Assembly (NCBI GenBank): GCA_965216365.1
Contig: CBDCFT010000012.1
Span: 1-64,000 of the forward strand
Length of the DNA: 64,000 nucleotides
From: CBDCFT01 sp965216365
GTDB taxonomy: Bacteria > Pseudomonadota > Gammaproteobacteria > Arenicellales > CBDCFT01
Direction: 5' to 3'
The notes under the pieces were generated by a model, which worked only from the letters and a program-made list of their open reading frames with translations, did no database searches and was not told the origin of the DNA. A program made the position numbers and the translations under genes. Shown here piece by piece: positions 36,804 through 46,857 of this stretch; the stretch's first letter is position 1, and each line of letters begins with the position of its first letter.

Positions 36804-37106
36804 AGCGACCTCCTAATTTAACAGTTAAAAAAGTAGGTCGGACACCTTTTTGGGTCGCTGCCCGAAACTCGACCAAGTAACGGTGATTTACGATGGCGGT
36901 AACTTACAACCGGCCGCCCGTTACTTCGATATGTTGAGTGTCAACAATCATAGCATAATCAACGTTGCAAACCATTGACACAGTTCAAATTCGATTTTTG
37001 TCAAATCATGTAATGGCCGTTACTAGAAACCAGCTGCACATTAGGTCTAATCCGCATCGCCACTTAGATGGATACGCAGATGACTATATTTTGGAAACCA
37101 CGACGG
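36804..37106. other. Intergenic region with possible promoter
   Basis: About 300 bp without a gene. TTGACA at about 36974, in an AT-rich stretch, could be a -35 element on the plus strand. Nothing else is supported. Confidence 0.25.
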
Positions 37107-38285
37107 CTAGGCGGGTGACGATACGTACCCCGTCATAAGCCGGTCAAGCAGGTCACGGTACACACTCAGGCGTTCGAGCAGTTCGCCCACGCGGCGGGCC
37201 CGATGCACACGACGCTGGTCTCGGGCAGCCTTCCAGATTTCGATCTGCGAGACGAGCCGCTTTTGCAGATCGGCCTTGTCTATAGCAACCGCGGAGATAT
37301 GAACATCGGGCAGGCGTGCCGCCATCTTGCTCAATTGTAGCTCGGTGCGTCGTACCAGCGTTTCCAGTGACCTGCGCGCACGGTGCACCAAGAGCTCCTT
37401 GGTGACTCGGTTTCCGTCGTAGTTCAACGCCGCGCCGACACGGCGCTTCCAGATGGTCGTCGGACGGGTGCGTTTCAGATCCCAGGCCACGCCGGTCTTT
37501 GCGAACAGCCAGATAAGCCACTTGCTCGGATCCCACGAGAGCTTGGCTATGCCATTACGGTAATCGCCAGGGAAAGCGTGATGATAGTTGTGGTAGCCCT
37601 CGCCGAAGGTGAAGAAGGCGAGAAACCAATTGTCGGCTGCCGAGATGTTAGTCTTATAAGGCCGGCAGGAGCCGATATGTGCCCACGAGTTGATGAACCA
37701 CGTACAGTGGTGGGCGAGGACTGTGCGCACGGCCCCGGCCAGGAGCAAGCCACCGATGCCAGTGAGTAACAGGGGGATGAGGAAACCGATGAGTATGGCC
37801 AGCGGCACATAGTAGCGGTCCTGCAGCATGACGAGACGATCATTCGTCAGGAACGCCGGTAACTCTTCATCAGCGGGGGCCTGGTAGCGCAGCAGCCAGC
37901 CGACGTGCGCGTACCAGAAACCGCGCTTGATGTTGTAAGGATCTTTGTCGGTATCGATGTAGGCGTGATGGCGAGCGTGGTCCGTGCCCCAATCCAGCGC
38001 CGAACCTTGCCACGCGGGCGTTGCGCCGAGCAGCAACACCGCCTTTAACCACGGGTAGCACTTGAATGCACGGTGCGAAATCAACCGGTGGTACCCTACC
38101 GTGATAGAGAACTCGGTGGCGATGAAGTAGAACAACGCCAGCGTAAGTTGTCCGGCAGTTACGCCGTAGAAATACGCATACACGGGCCACGCCAGTGCAG
38201 CCAGCGATGTGCCGGCGAGGAACAGGATTGTTGGCCAATTGAGCGGGTCCTTGCCGGTGGCCTCGGGTGTCTTCATAACGTGCAT
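37107..38285 (-). CDS. Membrane acyl-CoA/fatty acid desaturase
   Basis: This 392-aa protein carries the three histidine boxes of the delta-9 desaturase family: HRLISHR, HARHHAY (followed by DTDKDPYN) and HNYHHAFPGDYRNG. These bind the diiron centre that inserts a double bond in an acyl chain. Two hydrophobic pairs flank the boxes (TILFLAGTSLAALAWPVYAYF, LAILIGFLIPLLLTGIGGLL). A C-terminal extension of about 110 residues is helical and basic, and unusual. The GC content and codon use are visibly higher than in the broken genes on both sides, yet this gene is intact. It may be a separate acquisition. Confidence 0.88.
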   Translation of the reverse strand: MHVMKTPEATGKDPLNWPTILFLAGTSLAALAWPVYAYFYGVTAGQLTLALFYFIATEFSITVGYHRLISHRAFKCYPWLKAVLLLGATPAWQGSALDWGTDHARHHAYIDTDKDPYNIKRGFWYAHVGWLLRYQAPADEELPAFLTNDRLVMLQDRYYVPLAILIGFLIPLLLTGIGGLLLAGAVRTVLAHHCTWFINSWAHIGSCRPYKTNISAADNWFLAFFTFGEGYHNYHHAFPGDYRNGIAKLSWDPSKWLIWLFAKTGVAWDLKRTRPTTIWKRRVGAALNYDGNRVTKELLVHRARRSLETLVRRTELQLSKMAARLPDVHISAVAIDKADLQKRLVSQIEIWKAARDQRRVHRARRVGELLERLSVYRDLLDRLMTGYVSSPA

Positions 38286-38613
38286 AGTGTTGCACAGCGG
38301 CCCTAGATCGCGAATTGATTCAGGTCAAGTCAGGCCACAGTGTGTGACTATGAATTCACCGAGCTATCCACAACGTCTTCCCTGCTGGTCAAGCGGGGTG
38401 AGGTCTGGAATAGTTAGCGTAATTAGATTCATAAAATGCTTCGGTGGCTCCCAATGTTATCCGAACAGAATGTATTGCAGGATTCGAATGCAGGTATTGC
38501 TCCTATTAGTGGCGGTCTTTCATACGCCGTCGGACTTAGGAACTATAGGAATGAACAGAGAGATACAGATCACAGATCGCTTTGGGTCAGACTAAAAATA
38601 GTATCAAGCGCTA

Positions 38614-38814
38614 TTACGTAGTGGCCTCGTTTCTCGTAGCAACTAGTCGAGTAGCGTAGTCCACGGCGGTTTTAAGACTTGCCGGATCAGCGATACCGCG
38701 CCCAGCAATATCAAACGCGGTGCTGTGGTCCGGACTTGCGCGCACGAAGGGAAGACCGAGCGTGATGTTCACACCGTTTTCGAGGCCAAGATATTTGATC
38801 GGTATCAGCCCTGC
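38614..38814 (-). pseudogene. pdxA: 3' fragment of pdxA (4-hydroxythreonine-4-phosphate dehydrogenase)
   Basis: The last 65 or so codons encode GLIPIKYLGLENGVNITLGL, PFVRASPDHSTAFDIAGRGI and ADPASLKTAVDYATRL, the unmistakable PdxA C-terminus. Upstream the similarity stops abruptly (family YHDQGLIP is replaced by VGSSAGLIP), so about 80% of the gene is missing. It is a relic of a rearrangement. Confidence 0.8.
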
Positions 38815-39140
38815 GCTCGACCCTACCAGCAACTTGATTTAAATCAATGCAATGCGCGGTTGATGATTTAATATCCTACAATGCGCTGCACCGATAGAAA
38901 AACTGAAGCAAGATGATCACGGCTTTCTGGAATATCTAGACGCCGGAGACACGACAGCCGTCGCTGCTGGAACTATTCCGACTGGTGATCTGGACTTTGG
39001 TTTGACGGAAACACGGCAAAGGCAGTTCGTAGGGGAAGGTTTCAGTGGATTCAAAACCACGTAATGAGAAGGCAAATAATGGCGATGGTGGGTATTACGA
39101 CAAAAACAACTCAGCAAGTCGGTCCTAAGAGCGGTAAAAG
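38815..39140 (+). other. Intergenic region with a coding remnant
   Basis: From about 38889 to 39064 the plus strand reads APIEKLKQDDHGFLEYLDAG, DTTAVAAGTIPTGDLDFGL and TETRQRQFVGEGFSGFKTT before a stop. This looks like a real C-terminus, but there is no start codon and an in-frame stop lies just upstream. I do not recognise the family. It adjoins the pdxA fragment, so both are relics. Confidence 0.4.
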
Positions 39141-39884
39141 ATGAACGAAGCGCTTTCAGTGCCGAAGTTTAAGACGCTTGGCAACGAGCAACTTGAGAGT
39201 ATGGCGGCGGCCGGTTACGAGGTATTGGAATGTCACCAGGTACTGGCTAAAACCGGTGATAATATCGTCAAGGAACTGCTCCCAATTGATGGTGGGTTCC
39301 GTACATTTGATCATTGCCCGCCAGGTGATATTTTCGACCGGGAAACGGCCTCGCAATATTATTACCACGCACACCGGGAAGACGAACATGGTCACTTTCA
39401 TATCTTTTTAAGAGAGGATGGCATGCCGGAGGGAATTCATCCGGTGGAACAATCGGAGGCCGAAATTATGAAGGAACGCCAAGACAAGATAAGCCACCTT
39501 ATCGCTATCTCTATGGACCAGTGGGGGTACCCGATTGGCCTGTTTACGACGAATCGTTGGGTTACTGGTGAGGATTGGTACGCGGCAGCAGATGTATGTG
39601 CCATGTTGGACCGCTTTAAAATCGACCACGCCAAACCCTCTTGGCCAACAAACCGCTGGGTTACGGCTATGTTGCAATTGTTTCGTCCACAGATCGAAGC
39701 GTTGGTTTACGAACGCGACAAGGTGGTAGTGGACTGGCAAAAAAAGCACCCCAACATCGACGTTTTCGAGGATCGAAACCTGGATGTCGCGTCGCAACTC
39801 GAAATCTCGATAAAGGATCAGATGGATGCTGTGCAGTCTGCGTTAGATGCATGCGGCCAGATGAGCGGCAATGGGGCGCGTTAG
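39141..39884 (+). CDS. Conserved hypothetical protein (DUF6969-like)
   Basis: This is a 247-aa soluble protein with no signal. The characteristic stretch is ASQYYYHAHREDEHGHFHIF, then LREDG, with many histidines that could bind metal, and later HLIAISMDQWGYPIGLFTTN, then RWVTGEDWY. I associate this pattern from memory with DUF6969. Its stop overlaps the start of the TonB receptor gene by 14 bp, so the two are translationally linked. The gene is intact although its neighbours are broken. Confidence 0.6.
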   Translation: MNEALSVPKFKTLGNEQLESMAAAGYEVLECHQVLAKTGDNIVKELLPIDGGFRTFDHCPPGDIFDRETASQYYYHAHREDEHGHFHIFLREDGMPEGIHPVEQSEAEIMKERQDKISHLIAISMDQWGYPIGLFTTNRWVTGEDWYAAADVCAMLDRFKIDHAKPSWPTNRWVTAMLQLFRPQIEALVYERDKVVVDWQKKHPNIDVFEDRNLDVASQLEISIKDQMDAVQSALDACGQMSGNGAR

Positions 39885-41952
39885 GTTGCACGCGTTATTC
39901 AGGCGCGTAGCTCTACTCGTCGTGACTGGTGTTGCACCACTGATTGGGCATGCGCAACAAAAACCGCCGTCTTCTGAAGAACCAATTACAATTCTTATTA
40001 CGGAAGGCCGGTTAGCGCCTACACTGGATCGGGTACCGGCAGCCATTGACGTGGTAGGTCAAGACCGGATTCAGCGGGGTACGCAGCAACTCGGTCTCGA
40101 CGAGTCGTTAGCTGGTGTACCTGGCTTGTTTATGCAGAATCGATACAACTTCGCGCAGGACTTGCGTATCTCTATAAGGGGATTCGGAGCGCGTGCGAAT
40201 TTCGGAATTCGGGGCGTGAAGATTCTGGTTGATGGGATTCCCGAGACGCTACCGGACGGACAGGGTCAAGTGGACAGTATCGATCTCGGTTCCGCCCAAC
40301 AGATTGACGTTATACGTGGGCCTGCTTCGTCGTTATGGGGTAACGCGTCAGGTGGCGTGATCAATATCACCACCGAAGACGGGCCGCTGCCCCCGTTCAT
40401 CGAGGGAAGCACGGCACTTGGAGAATTCGGTTACCAAAAGTATCAAGTGAAGTCCGGTGGCGAGCAAGGCCCGTTCAATTACTTGCTCAACGTTTCGCGT
40501 CTGGAACTGGACGGATTTCGGGATCATAGCGAGGTAGAAAGTAATCAGTTCAATTCAAAGTTGCGCTACTCTTTCAACGAAAGCACCGAACTGTTGTCTT
40601 TAATAAGCGTTACAGATTCACCATTAGCGCAAGACGCCGGGGCTTTGACCCGGGAACAAGCTGCGGCCGATCCGACTCAGGCCCGCCAGCAGAATGAAGA
40701 CTTTGATGCGGGCGAGACAGTTGAGCAACAGAAACTAGGCTTTGTCTACAACAAACGTTTTGGAAGTGCGCGCGAATTGACCTTACGAAACTATTACGTA
40801 TGGCGCGATTTCGCTAATAAACTACCGTTTGTTGATGGCGGCTCAGTCGCACTCGATCGGTTTTTCTTTGGGGGTGGTCTGCTTTATACCCACGAAGCCC
40901 TTTTCAAAGGATTAAAAAACCGGATGGTCGCTGGAATCGATCTTGACCGACAAGAGGATGAACGCAGGCGCTTTAACAATGAACGGGGCGTCTTAGGTGA
41001 ATTGGTATTCAACCAGGATGAGACCGTAACTGGAACTGGCGCATTCATTCGAATTGAACTAAGCGCCACGGATCGCCTTGATTTGTTTCTTGGCGCCCGC
41101 TACGACCGAATCAAGTTTGATATCGATGACCGTTTCTTGTTCGACGGTGACAATTCCGGAGATCGAACGCTCGATGAATTCAGCCCCATGTCCCGGACTG
41201 GTCTATAATTGGACACCTAACCACAATGTATATACAAACATCTCGACCTCCTTCGAGACACCTACTACAGCTGAGTTTGCCAATCCGTCTGGGGTAGGAG
41301 GCCTGAACCCATTGCTTGAACCCCAGACTGCCACAAACTACGAGGTCGGGCTGAGAGGCGCCGTATCAGACGGATACACGTACAACCTGGCATTGTTTCG
41401 AATTGATATTGAGGATGAACTCATTCCGTTTGAGGTTGAGGGACAACCGGGCAGGAACTTTTTCGCTAACGCGGGCGAGTCGCGCCGCAACGGTGTCGAG
41501 TTCGCGTTGTCGGCACCGATAACGTCCCGGATCGACGCTTTTTTGTCTTATACTTACTCAGACTTTACTTTTGTCGATTTCTCGGATGACAACGGAAATG
41601 TATTCGACGGCAATCGCCTTCCCGGTATTCCCCAGAACGTTGCACAGAGTGAGTTCTCATATCAGCTTGGTGGTTTTTCGGAAACTGGAATTTCCTTTAT
41701 GTTGATGAGTTTTTTGTCGACAACGCCAATAGCGAAAGTAACGACGCCTATCTTGTCTCCAATTTAAAGCTCGGCTATTCCAAAAGTAGCCATAAATGGG
41801 GGTCGACGCTGTACATTGGGGTCAACAATCTATTTGACGAGAGTTACGCGTCCAATGTTCGTATCAATGCGTTTGGTGCCCGGTATTTCGAGCCGGCACC
41901 GGAACGAAACTTTTATGCCGGATTTAATCTTCGTTATTTGTTTGATATCTAA
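39871..41952 (+). pseudogene. TonB-dependent outer-membrane receptor, two frameshifts
   Basis: This is a receptor of about 694 aa in three frames. The signal sequence is ALFRRVALLVVTGVAPLIGHA. The plug domain follows (VPAAIDVVGQDRIQRG, LRISIRGFGARANFGIRGV, QIDVIRGPASSLWGNASGGV), then barrel strands ending in RNFYAGFNLRYLFDI. The ITILITEGRL segment corresponds to a TonB box. Breaks are an extra base in C3 at 41192-41194 (SPMSGLVYNW restored) and a missing base in T3 at 41696-41698 (ISFYVDEFFVDNANSE restored). The family is FecA/ferric-citrate-like. The ligand is unknown. Confidence 0.85.
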
Positions 41953-42182
41953 CTCGTATGTCATAAGAGCGAAAGTTTTAGTTAACAAGGGATTTGTGTA
42001 CCGTGAAATTTAGCGTTTCTGTCGGGACGGGAACAAAAAGCCATCGTGGCTAGATTGAATCACACATATCCAAGCAGATAGACGTAGCGTCGATGCGTTT
42101 CCCTCATTTACGGTACATTTCGACGTCGTCCTTGATTTTGTTACGTACCAACTGGACGACGTCTAATCAATTGCGAAAGGGG

Positions 42183-42519
42183 CTGACCGGTATCTGCCAA
42201 TACTGTTGCGTGGTCAAACGGGTTTTGACCTCGATGGAAAGTTTCATGGTGTCGGTGATCCTTCGGCACAGGCGGAAATGGCGATGCAATGTGTCAAGAC
42301 ACTGCTCGAAGAAGCAGGCTCAAGACTTGAACATATCTGCAAGACAACAATTTACTTGACCGATAGAGCTTACCGAGAAGAGGTGTACACGGTCATCGGT
42401 AAATGGTTAAAAGGTATTTATCCTTGTTCGACAGGATTAATCATCGATGGACTTGCGCTTCGGAAATGGTAATGGAAATCGATGTTGAATCGATTATCCC
42501 TAACGATGATTGTACATAA
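42183..42519 (+). pseudogene. RidA (YjgF)-family enamine/imine deaminase, broken
   Basis: The frame ADRYLPILLRGQTGFDLDGK, EMAMQCVKTLLEEAGSRLEH, ICKTTIYLTDRAYREEVYTV, IGKWLKGIYPCSTGLIIDGL is followed, after a one-base shift near 42460, by EMVMEIDVESIIPND. This is the RidA fold. The N-terminus has no clean start. RidA proteins hydrolyse reactive imines made by flavin or PLP enzymes and often accompany oxidases and Rieske oxygenases. The rest of 41953-42182 holds no gene I can support. Confidence 0.7.
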
Positions 42520-42544
42520 AGCTGCCCAATAATAAGGACCAGAA

Positions 42545-43706
42545 TTGCCTTTCGATCCAATGTCTGACCTGAGAGCGATACTAGATAATCTAAAGAAACT
42601 TGCTGCTCTACCACTCGAACAAGCGACGGCGATGTCCTCTGAGATGTACACCTCGTCGGGAATACTTGAGCTAGAGAAAGAACGAATCTTCAAGAGTCAG
42701 TGGTTGTGCGTGGGGCGCGTTGATTCAATCCCCAACCCAGGTGACTATTTAACATACTTTATTGGGACGCAACCCATTGTGATCATCCGCCAGGACGATG
42801 GCAATGTTCGCGCCTTTGGAAATGTGTGTCGTCACCGGATGATGCAGTTGTTGTCCGGTAGTGGAACTTGTCCCCGAAAACGCATCCAATGTCCGTACCA
42901 TGCCTGGACTTATTCCATCGATGGCGAGCTCGTTGCAGCTCCATATATGCGGGAACGTTCTGAATTTGACAAAGCCAATTATTCGCTTCCGACTGTGCGT
43001 TGCGAACAATGGGAGGGATGGATTTACGTCACACTCGACCCCGATATTGAGTCGGTGGCGGTGCTTCTGGCCGAGTTACAGAATGTGATTGCCGATTATG
43101 GTATGACTGATTATGTGCAGATCGTCCAGGAAGATCATGTTTGGAACACAAATTGGAAGTTGTTAACTGAAAATTTTATGGAAGGTTATCATCTGCCGGT
43201 TGCCCATCGTGAAACAGTGGGTGGTTATTTCCCAGTTAAAGACACACGATTTTCTTCGTTGCCGCCTAACCCGGCATTTACTTTTCAGTACTTCACTAAG
43301 CAGGCGACCGCCCCGGTGGGCAATGCTCACCCGGACAACGTGCGACTCAAGGGTGAGCAGCGACGCACGTCGATCTTGCCCACTGTATTTCCTTCGCATA
43401 TGTATGCGTTGGCGCCCGATCACCTTTGGTATTTATCGTTGCAACCTATGAACTGTGATCATGTGCATATCCGTTATGGAGCCGCGCTAGCTCCTGAAGT
43501 GCTAGTCGCCAGCGATAATCCGGATAAATTGAAGGATGACGTGATTAAGTTCCTTACAAAGGTCAACGTGGAAGATCGTTATGTCGTCGAGGGGATAGCA
43601 AGAGGTGTTAAAGCGCCTTTGTCGGTATCCGGTCCATTGTGTTGGCTAGAAACGCGAAAACCATGAGTTTACCCAGTATCTAGCCCGGCGACTTTGCAAT
43701 GAGTAA
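42545..43706 (+). pseudogene. Rieske [2Fe-2S] aromatic-ring-type oxygenase alpha subunit, C-terminal frameshift
   Basis: The Rieske centre is CRH-(R)...CPYH (VCRHRMMQLL ... IQCPYHAWTY). The mononuclear iron site is NWKLLTENFMEGYHLPVAH with Glu-x-x-His-x4-His. The frame stops at 43666, but one base fewer in the A3 run at 43650-43652 restores LERENHEFTQYLARRLCNE and a stop at 43706. So the catalytic domains are intact and only the tail is changed. A TTG start with AAGGA 6 nt before it is favoured, with ATG at 42560 as alternative. The group includes betaine and choline-type demethylases as well as aromatic oxygenases. Confidence 0.85.
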
Positions 43707-43847
43707 CCACCTAACAGAGTTGTTCGTTTTGTGTGTTATTAGCGAAAGTTGGACCGCATGGAGTGATCCAATTCGCGTCGCAATAGTCGGTATAAAACCG
43801 GCCATCGGCTATTGCTGACTTACGAGTTCCTGCCTCCGTGCAACTTG

Positions 43848-43999
43848 TTATTCGAAACCCTGAGCTGAATCTGCAGCATTTGCAGGTCTGGTCGGATTTG
43901 CCGGGTGTACCACATGACAATGTCATGAAGAGCGTTACAACATTCTGCGAGCAGGTGATGCCTCGCTTCAACGGTCATACGCACACGGAGGTTACCTGA
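43848..43999 (+). pseudogene. C-terminal fragment of an LLM-class monooxygenase
   Basis: The frame PELNLQHLQVWSDLPGVPHD continues as NVMKSVTTFCEQVMPRFNGH and ends at 43999. It matches the end of the LLM gene at 35.7 kb (ELNLQHLQVWSNFPGIEHDK). Only about 50 codons remain. It lies right after the Rieske gene, suggesting that an LLM gene once formed an operon with it. Confidence 0.7.
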
Positions 44000-44058
44000 T
44001 CGCTCCGTGCTATGATTGAAAAGTGGTATCGGCGAGGGTCGGTACCACTCGATACATC

Positions 44059-45048
44059 ATGAATAGCCGTTTAAGAGGTGGCGGGATCAACAAGAATATC
44101 GCACGCAATCTTTCCTTCCGGCACCTCAAGGCGTTTGTCTGCGTTGCGCGTCACGGCTCGTTTTCACGCGCGGCCGAGGAACTAGCGATTTCGCAGCCGG
44201 CGCTGACGCTGACAATACGCCAGTTCGAAGATATGGTCGGCGTCGAATTGCTGACCAGGACAACGCGCTCAGTGATTCCGACCGCCTGCGGGCACGAATT
44301 CCTCGCCACTGTGGAAAAATTTCTCGACGATTTCGACCACGCGGTTGTGCAAATCCGCGCCCGCGCCCAACAGCAGGATAACCAGGTCAACATCGCGCTG
44401 CTGCCGTCGATTGCGATTCGACTGCTGCCGGCCGCGATACAGGATTTTGGCAAACTCAATCCCGATATCCGGCTGCGCCTGCATGACGACAATGGGCGCG
44501 GGGTACAAGCGCAGGTACTCAGCGGCCAATCCGACTTCGGCATCAGTAACCAGTGGCAGATGCATGCGGATCTCGAGTTCATACCGCTGCTGTGCGATCG
44601 CGTTGGGCTGATTTGTCATGCGCAACATCCTTTGGCGCAGGAATCCGCACCGATACCCTGGAAGAGGCTGGATGATTACGAATACATAGGCATGGCCGAC
44701 GACACCGCGATCTGCCGGCTCACTGATTCGCGGCAGGAACTCCCGGACTCGGTATGCAATCCGAGGCAGCGCGTGCTGACCATCGCTGCGTTGGTCGGTA
44801 TGGTGGAACGCGGGGATTCGATATCGGCATTACCTGCGCTGGCATCGCCCGAGTATCTCAATCCGTCGCTGGTTTACCGCGACCTGATTGAACCGGTGAT
44901 TTACCGGGACATTTGCCTGATTCATTTGCGTGATCGCCCGCTGTCGGCTGCCGCGGACGCCTTCGTTGATTTTCTTCGCCGTGAAATAGCGCGCCTGTGC
45001 GACACCTGCGACCAGGTGCGGGTCACGCCCGTGCCTGCCGAACTCTGA
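44059..45048 (+). CDS. LysR-family transcriptional regulator
   Basis: This 329-aa protein is started at the ATG giving MNSRLRGGG; an earlier ATG at 44023 is also open. The HTH is LSFRHLKAFVCVARHGSFSR, AAEELAISQPALTLTIRQFE. The effector domain begins with NQVNIALLPSIAIRLLPAAI. The base composition turns sharply GC-rich here compared with the region to the left. It lies 108 bp before the 566-aa gene on the same strand, so it may regulate that pair. The effector is unknown. Confidence 0.9.
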   Translation: MNSRLRGGGINKNIARNLSFRHLKAFVCVARHGSFSRAAEELAISQPALTLTIRQFEDMVGVELLTRTTRSVIPTACGHEFLATVEKFLDDFDHAVVQIRARAQQQDNQVNIALLPSIAIRLLPAAIQDFGKLNPDIRLRLHDDNGRGVQAQVLSGQSDFGISNQWQMHADLEFIPLLCDRVGLICHAQHPLAQESAPIPWKRLDDYEYIGMADDTAICRLTDSRQELPDSVCNPRQRVLTIAALVGMVERGDSISALPALASPEYLNPSLVYRDLIEPVIYRDICLIHLRDRPLSAAADAFVDFLRREIARLCDTCDQVRVTPVPAEL

Positions 45049-45156
45049 TTTATTCGAATTACTTATTAATCGATCCAATCTTTAAAATTCTCTTATCGAG
45101 CCGCTTGGCGCATGCTGCCCGGTATTGTTCACCGATAAACATGGGAGGACTCATCA

Positions 45157-46857
45157 ATGCAGACAGCAGTGGCAGCAAAGCTGCGTCCGGAAGCGGAAGT
45201 CATGGATATCGCGCGCCTGGGGTCGTTGCATTCCACGCCGATCAGTTTCATGCGCACCCTGATTCGGCGCATCATGGATGAGGAATGGCGTATTGACAGA
45301 AAGCGCTTCGATCTCGACGACGCCGGCTACGGCTGCGCGATATACCGAATTCAAGCCCAGCACGGCATCTTCAGTTTCGTGCTGTTCTCCGACCCGCTTA
45401 AGGATGAAGACCGCAATGACCGCGTGATCGCGAGCAGTTGGGATTTGACCATGGCCCTGTGTGCGGGCGAGGTCGACGACATCTGGCTCGAAGACTTGCG
45501 CCGCAACGTCCCAAAGCAGGAAGCTGGTCGTGTCGACGCTCGGGTATTCAGCCTGTCGCGCGCCAATCGCAGTTCGCGCCTGTTCGACTATGTGCTCGCC
45601 GAACTGTGTGCCGGCCACCAACCCGACACGGCGCGTATCGCCGAGGTCGGTTACCTGTATCGCACTACAGCGGTATACGGCAGCGGCAAGCTCGGTATGG
45701 CGGACTGGAACAAGGTGCGTCGTAAGTTCGCCGATTTCAACCGGCCGTTCGCACCGGAGATGTTTATCTGCTACATGTTGCGACAGTTCAGCCTCGACCA
45801 GGTCGACCATATCGCGCGTGCGTGTGCGCCGGAAACGGCGGTGCCACTGGGCGATCGCATCAAGCGCTACATCGGTATCGGCAATTCGACCGGTCTCGGC
45901 ATGGCGCCCTATCTGATCAATCACCCGCAACTGTTGAGCCAATGGGTGGAAATGCGCGAAACCGCCTTGGTGCGGGTTCTGTACAAGGCAAACCCATCGA
46001 GCCGCCGCATCGAATTGTTCCGCGACCTGGTGGCGCGTGCGAGCCAGCACATCCTTGAGAGCCACACCAGCGACGAGGAACAGACTTCGCGCAACCGGGT
46101 ATTGGTCGACGAGCTTGCCAGCGCCGACCTGTGGATTGAAGCGCAAGCCGATGAATTCGCCAATTGGGCACAGCTTTCCGACTATGCAAGACAAAACTGG
46201 AGCATGGAAACCCAGGAGTTGCTGAACTCAATCGCACTCGAAGTTTATCCGGAACTGATACTCGAACTGGAAAATCACAACGCAGTGATTCCTGATATAG
46301 ATATCGAACCCGATATGCCAACCAGCAGGCTGCGCGAGTTGATCGAACAGCGCTACGACTGGGCGCTGGCAATCGATTTCAGCGAACCGGGAGCCAACGA
46401 TGCCTTCTGGTACCGTTCCGAGGAAAAGCTCGAACCCAGGATCGGCTTCATAGGTGCCGACCCCGGCGTCGAAAAGCAAATGCCGCTGCCGATCGGCCGG
46501 CGGGTGCGCGAGTGTTACGATCTGTTATGCGAAGATATCGAGAAAAATGGCGACAGCGACGTGATCCATTTCCTGCTGCGTCAGCCGGCGCAGAAGAGTA
46601 TCGTCAGGCGCATTCAAAGCATGGTGAAGCGCCCGTACTCAGAAATCCGTGCGAACTTGGCACACCGCGACGTGCGGCCGATGGATTTACTGCGCTGCAA
46701 GCTTGCTTTTTTCGGCGTCAGCAAGTTCGATCCCCGTTCCCGTCTCTGGGTTCGCAACACCATGTTCCAGGGCGCTCCGTTGATTAGCGACATCGGCAAG
46801 CCTTACGCATCCTGGTTTCTGCCGCTGATGCCACAAATGGAGGAAAATATCGCATGA
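45157..46857 (+). CDS. Uncharacterised 566-aa protein
   Basis: There is no signal peptide or membrane helix, and no family is recognised. It is a soluble, mostly helical protein with many Arg and acidic residues. It begins KLRPEAEVMDIARLGSLHST, then PISFMRTLIRRIMDEEW. A YGCAIYRIQAQHGIFSFVLF stretch looks like a beta core, and GNSTGLGMAPYLINHP is a conserved-looking glycine-rich loop. GGGAG lies upstream. Its TGA overlaps the ATG of the DUF3726 gene (ATGA), so the two are made together. The GC-rich composition differs from the window's average. I infer a paired enzyme or complex, function unknown. Confidence 0.7.
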   Translation: MQTAVAAKLRPEAEVMDIARLGSLHSTPISFMRTLIRRIMDEEWRIDRKRFDLDDAGYGCAIYRIQAQHGIFSFVLFSDPLKDEDRNDRVIASSWDLTMALCAGEVDDIWLEDLRRNVPKQEAGRVDARVFSLSRANRSSRLFDYVLAELCAGHQPDTARIAEVGYLYRTTAVYGSGKLGMADWNKVRRKFADFNRPFAPEMFICYMLRQFSLDQVDHIARACAPETAVPLGDRIKRYIGIGNSTGLGMAPYLINHPQLLSQWVEMRETALVRVLYKANPSSRRIELFRDLVARASQHILESHTSDEEQTSRNRVLVDELASADLWIEAQADEFANWAQLSDYARQNWSMETQELLNSIALEVYPELILELENHNAVIPDIDIEPDMPTSRLRELIEQRYDWALAIDFSEPGANDAFWYRSEEKLEPRIGFIGADPGVEKQMPLPIGRRVRECYDLLCEDIEKNGDSDVIHFLLRQPAQKSIVRRIQSMVKRPYSEIRANLAHRDVRPMDLLRCKLAFFGVSKFDPRSRLWVRNTMFQGAPLISDIGKPYASWFLPLMPQMEENIA

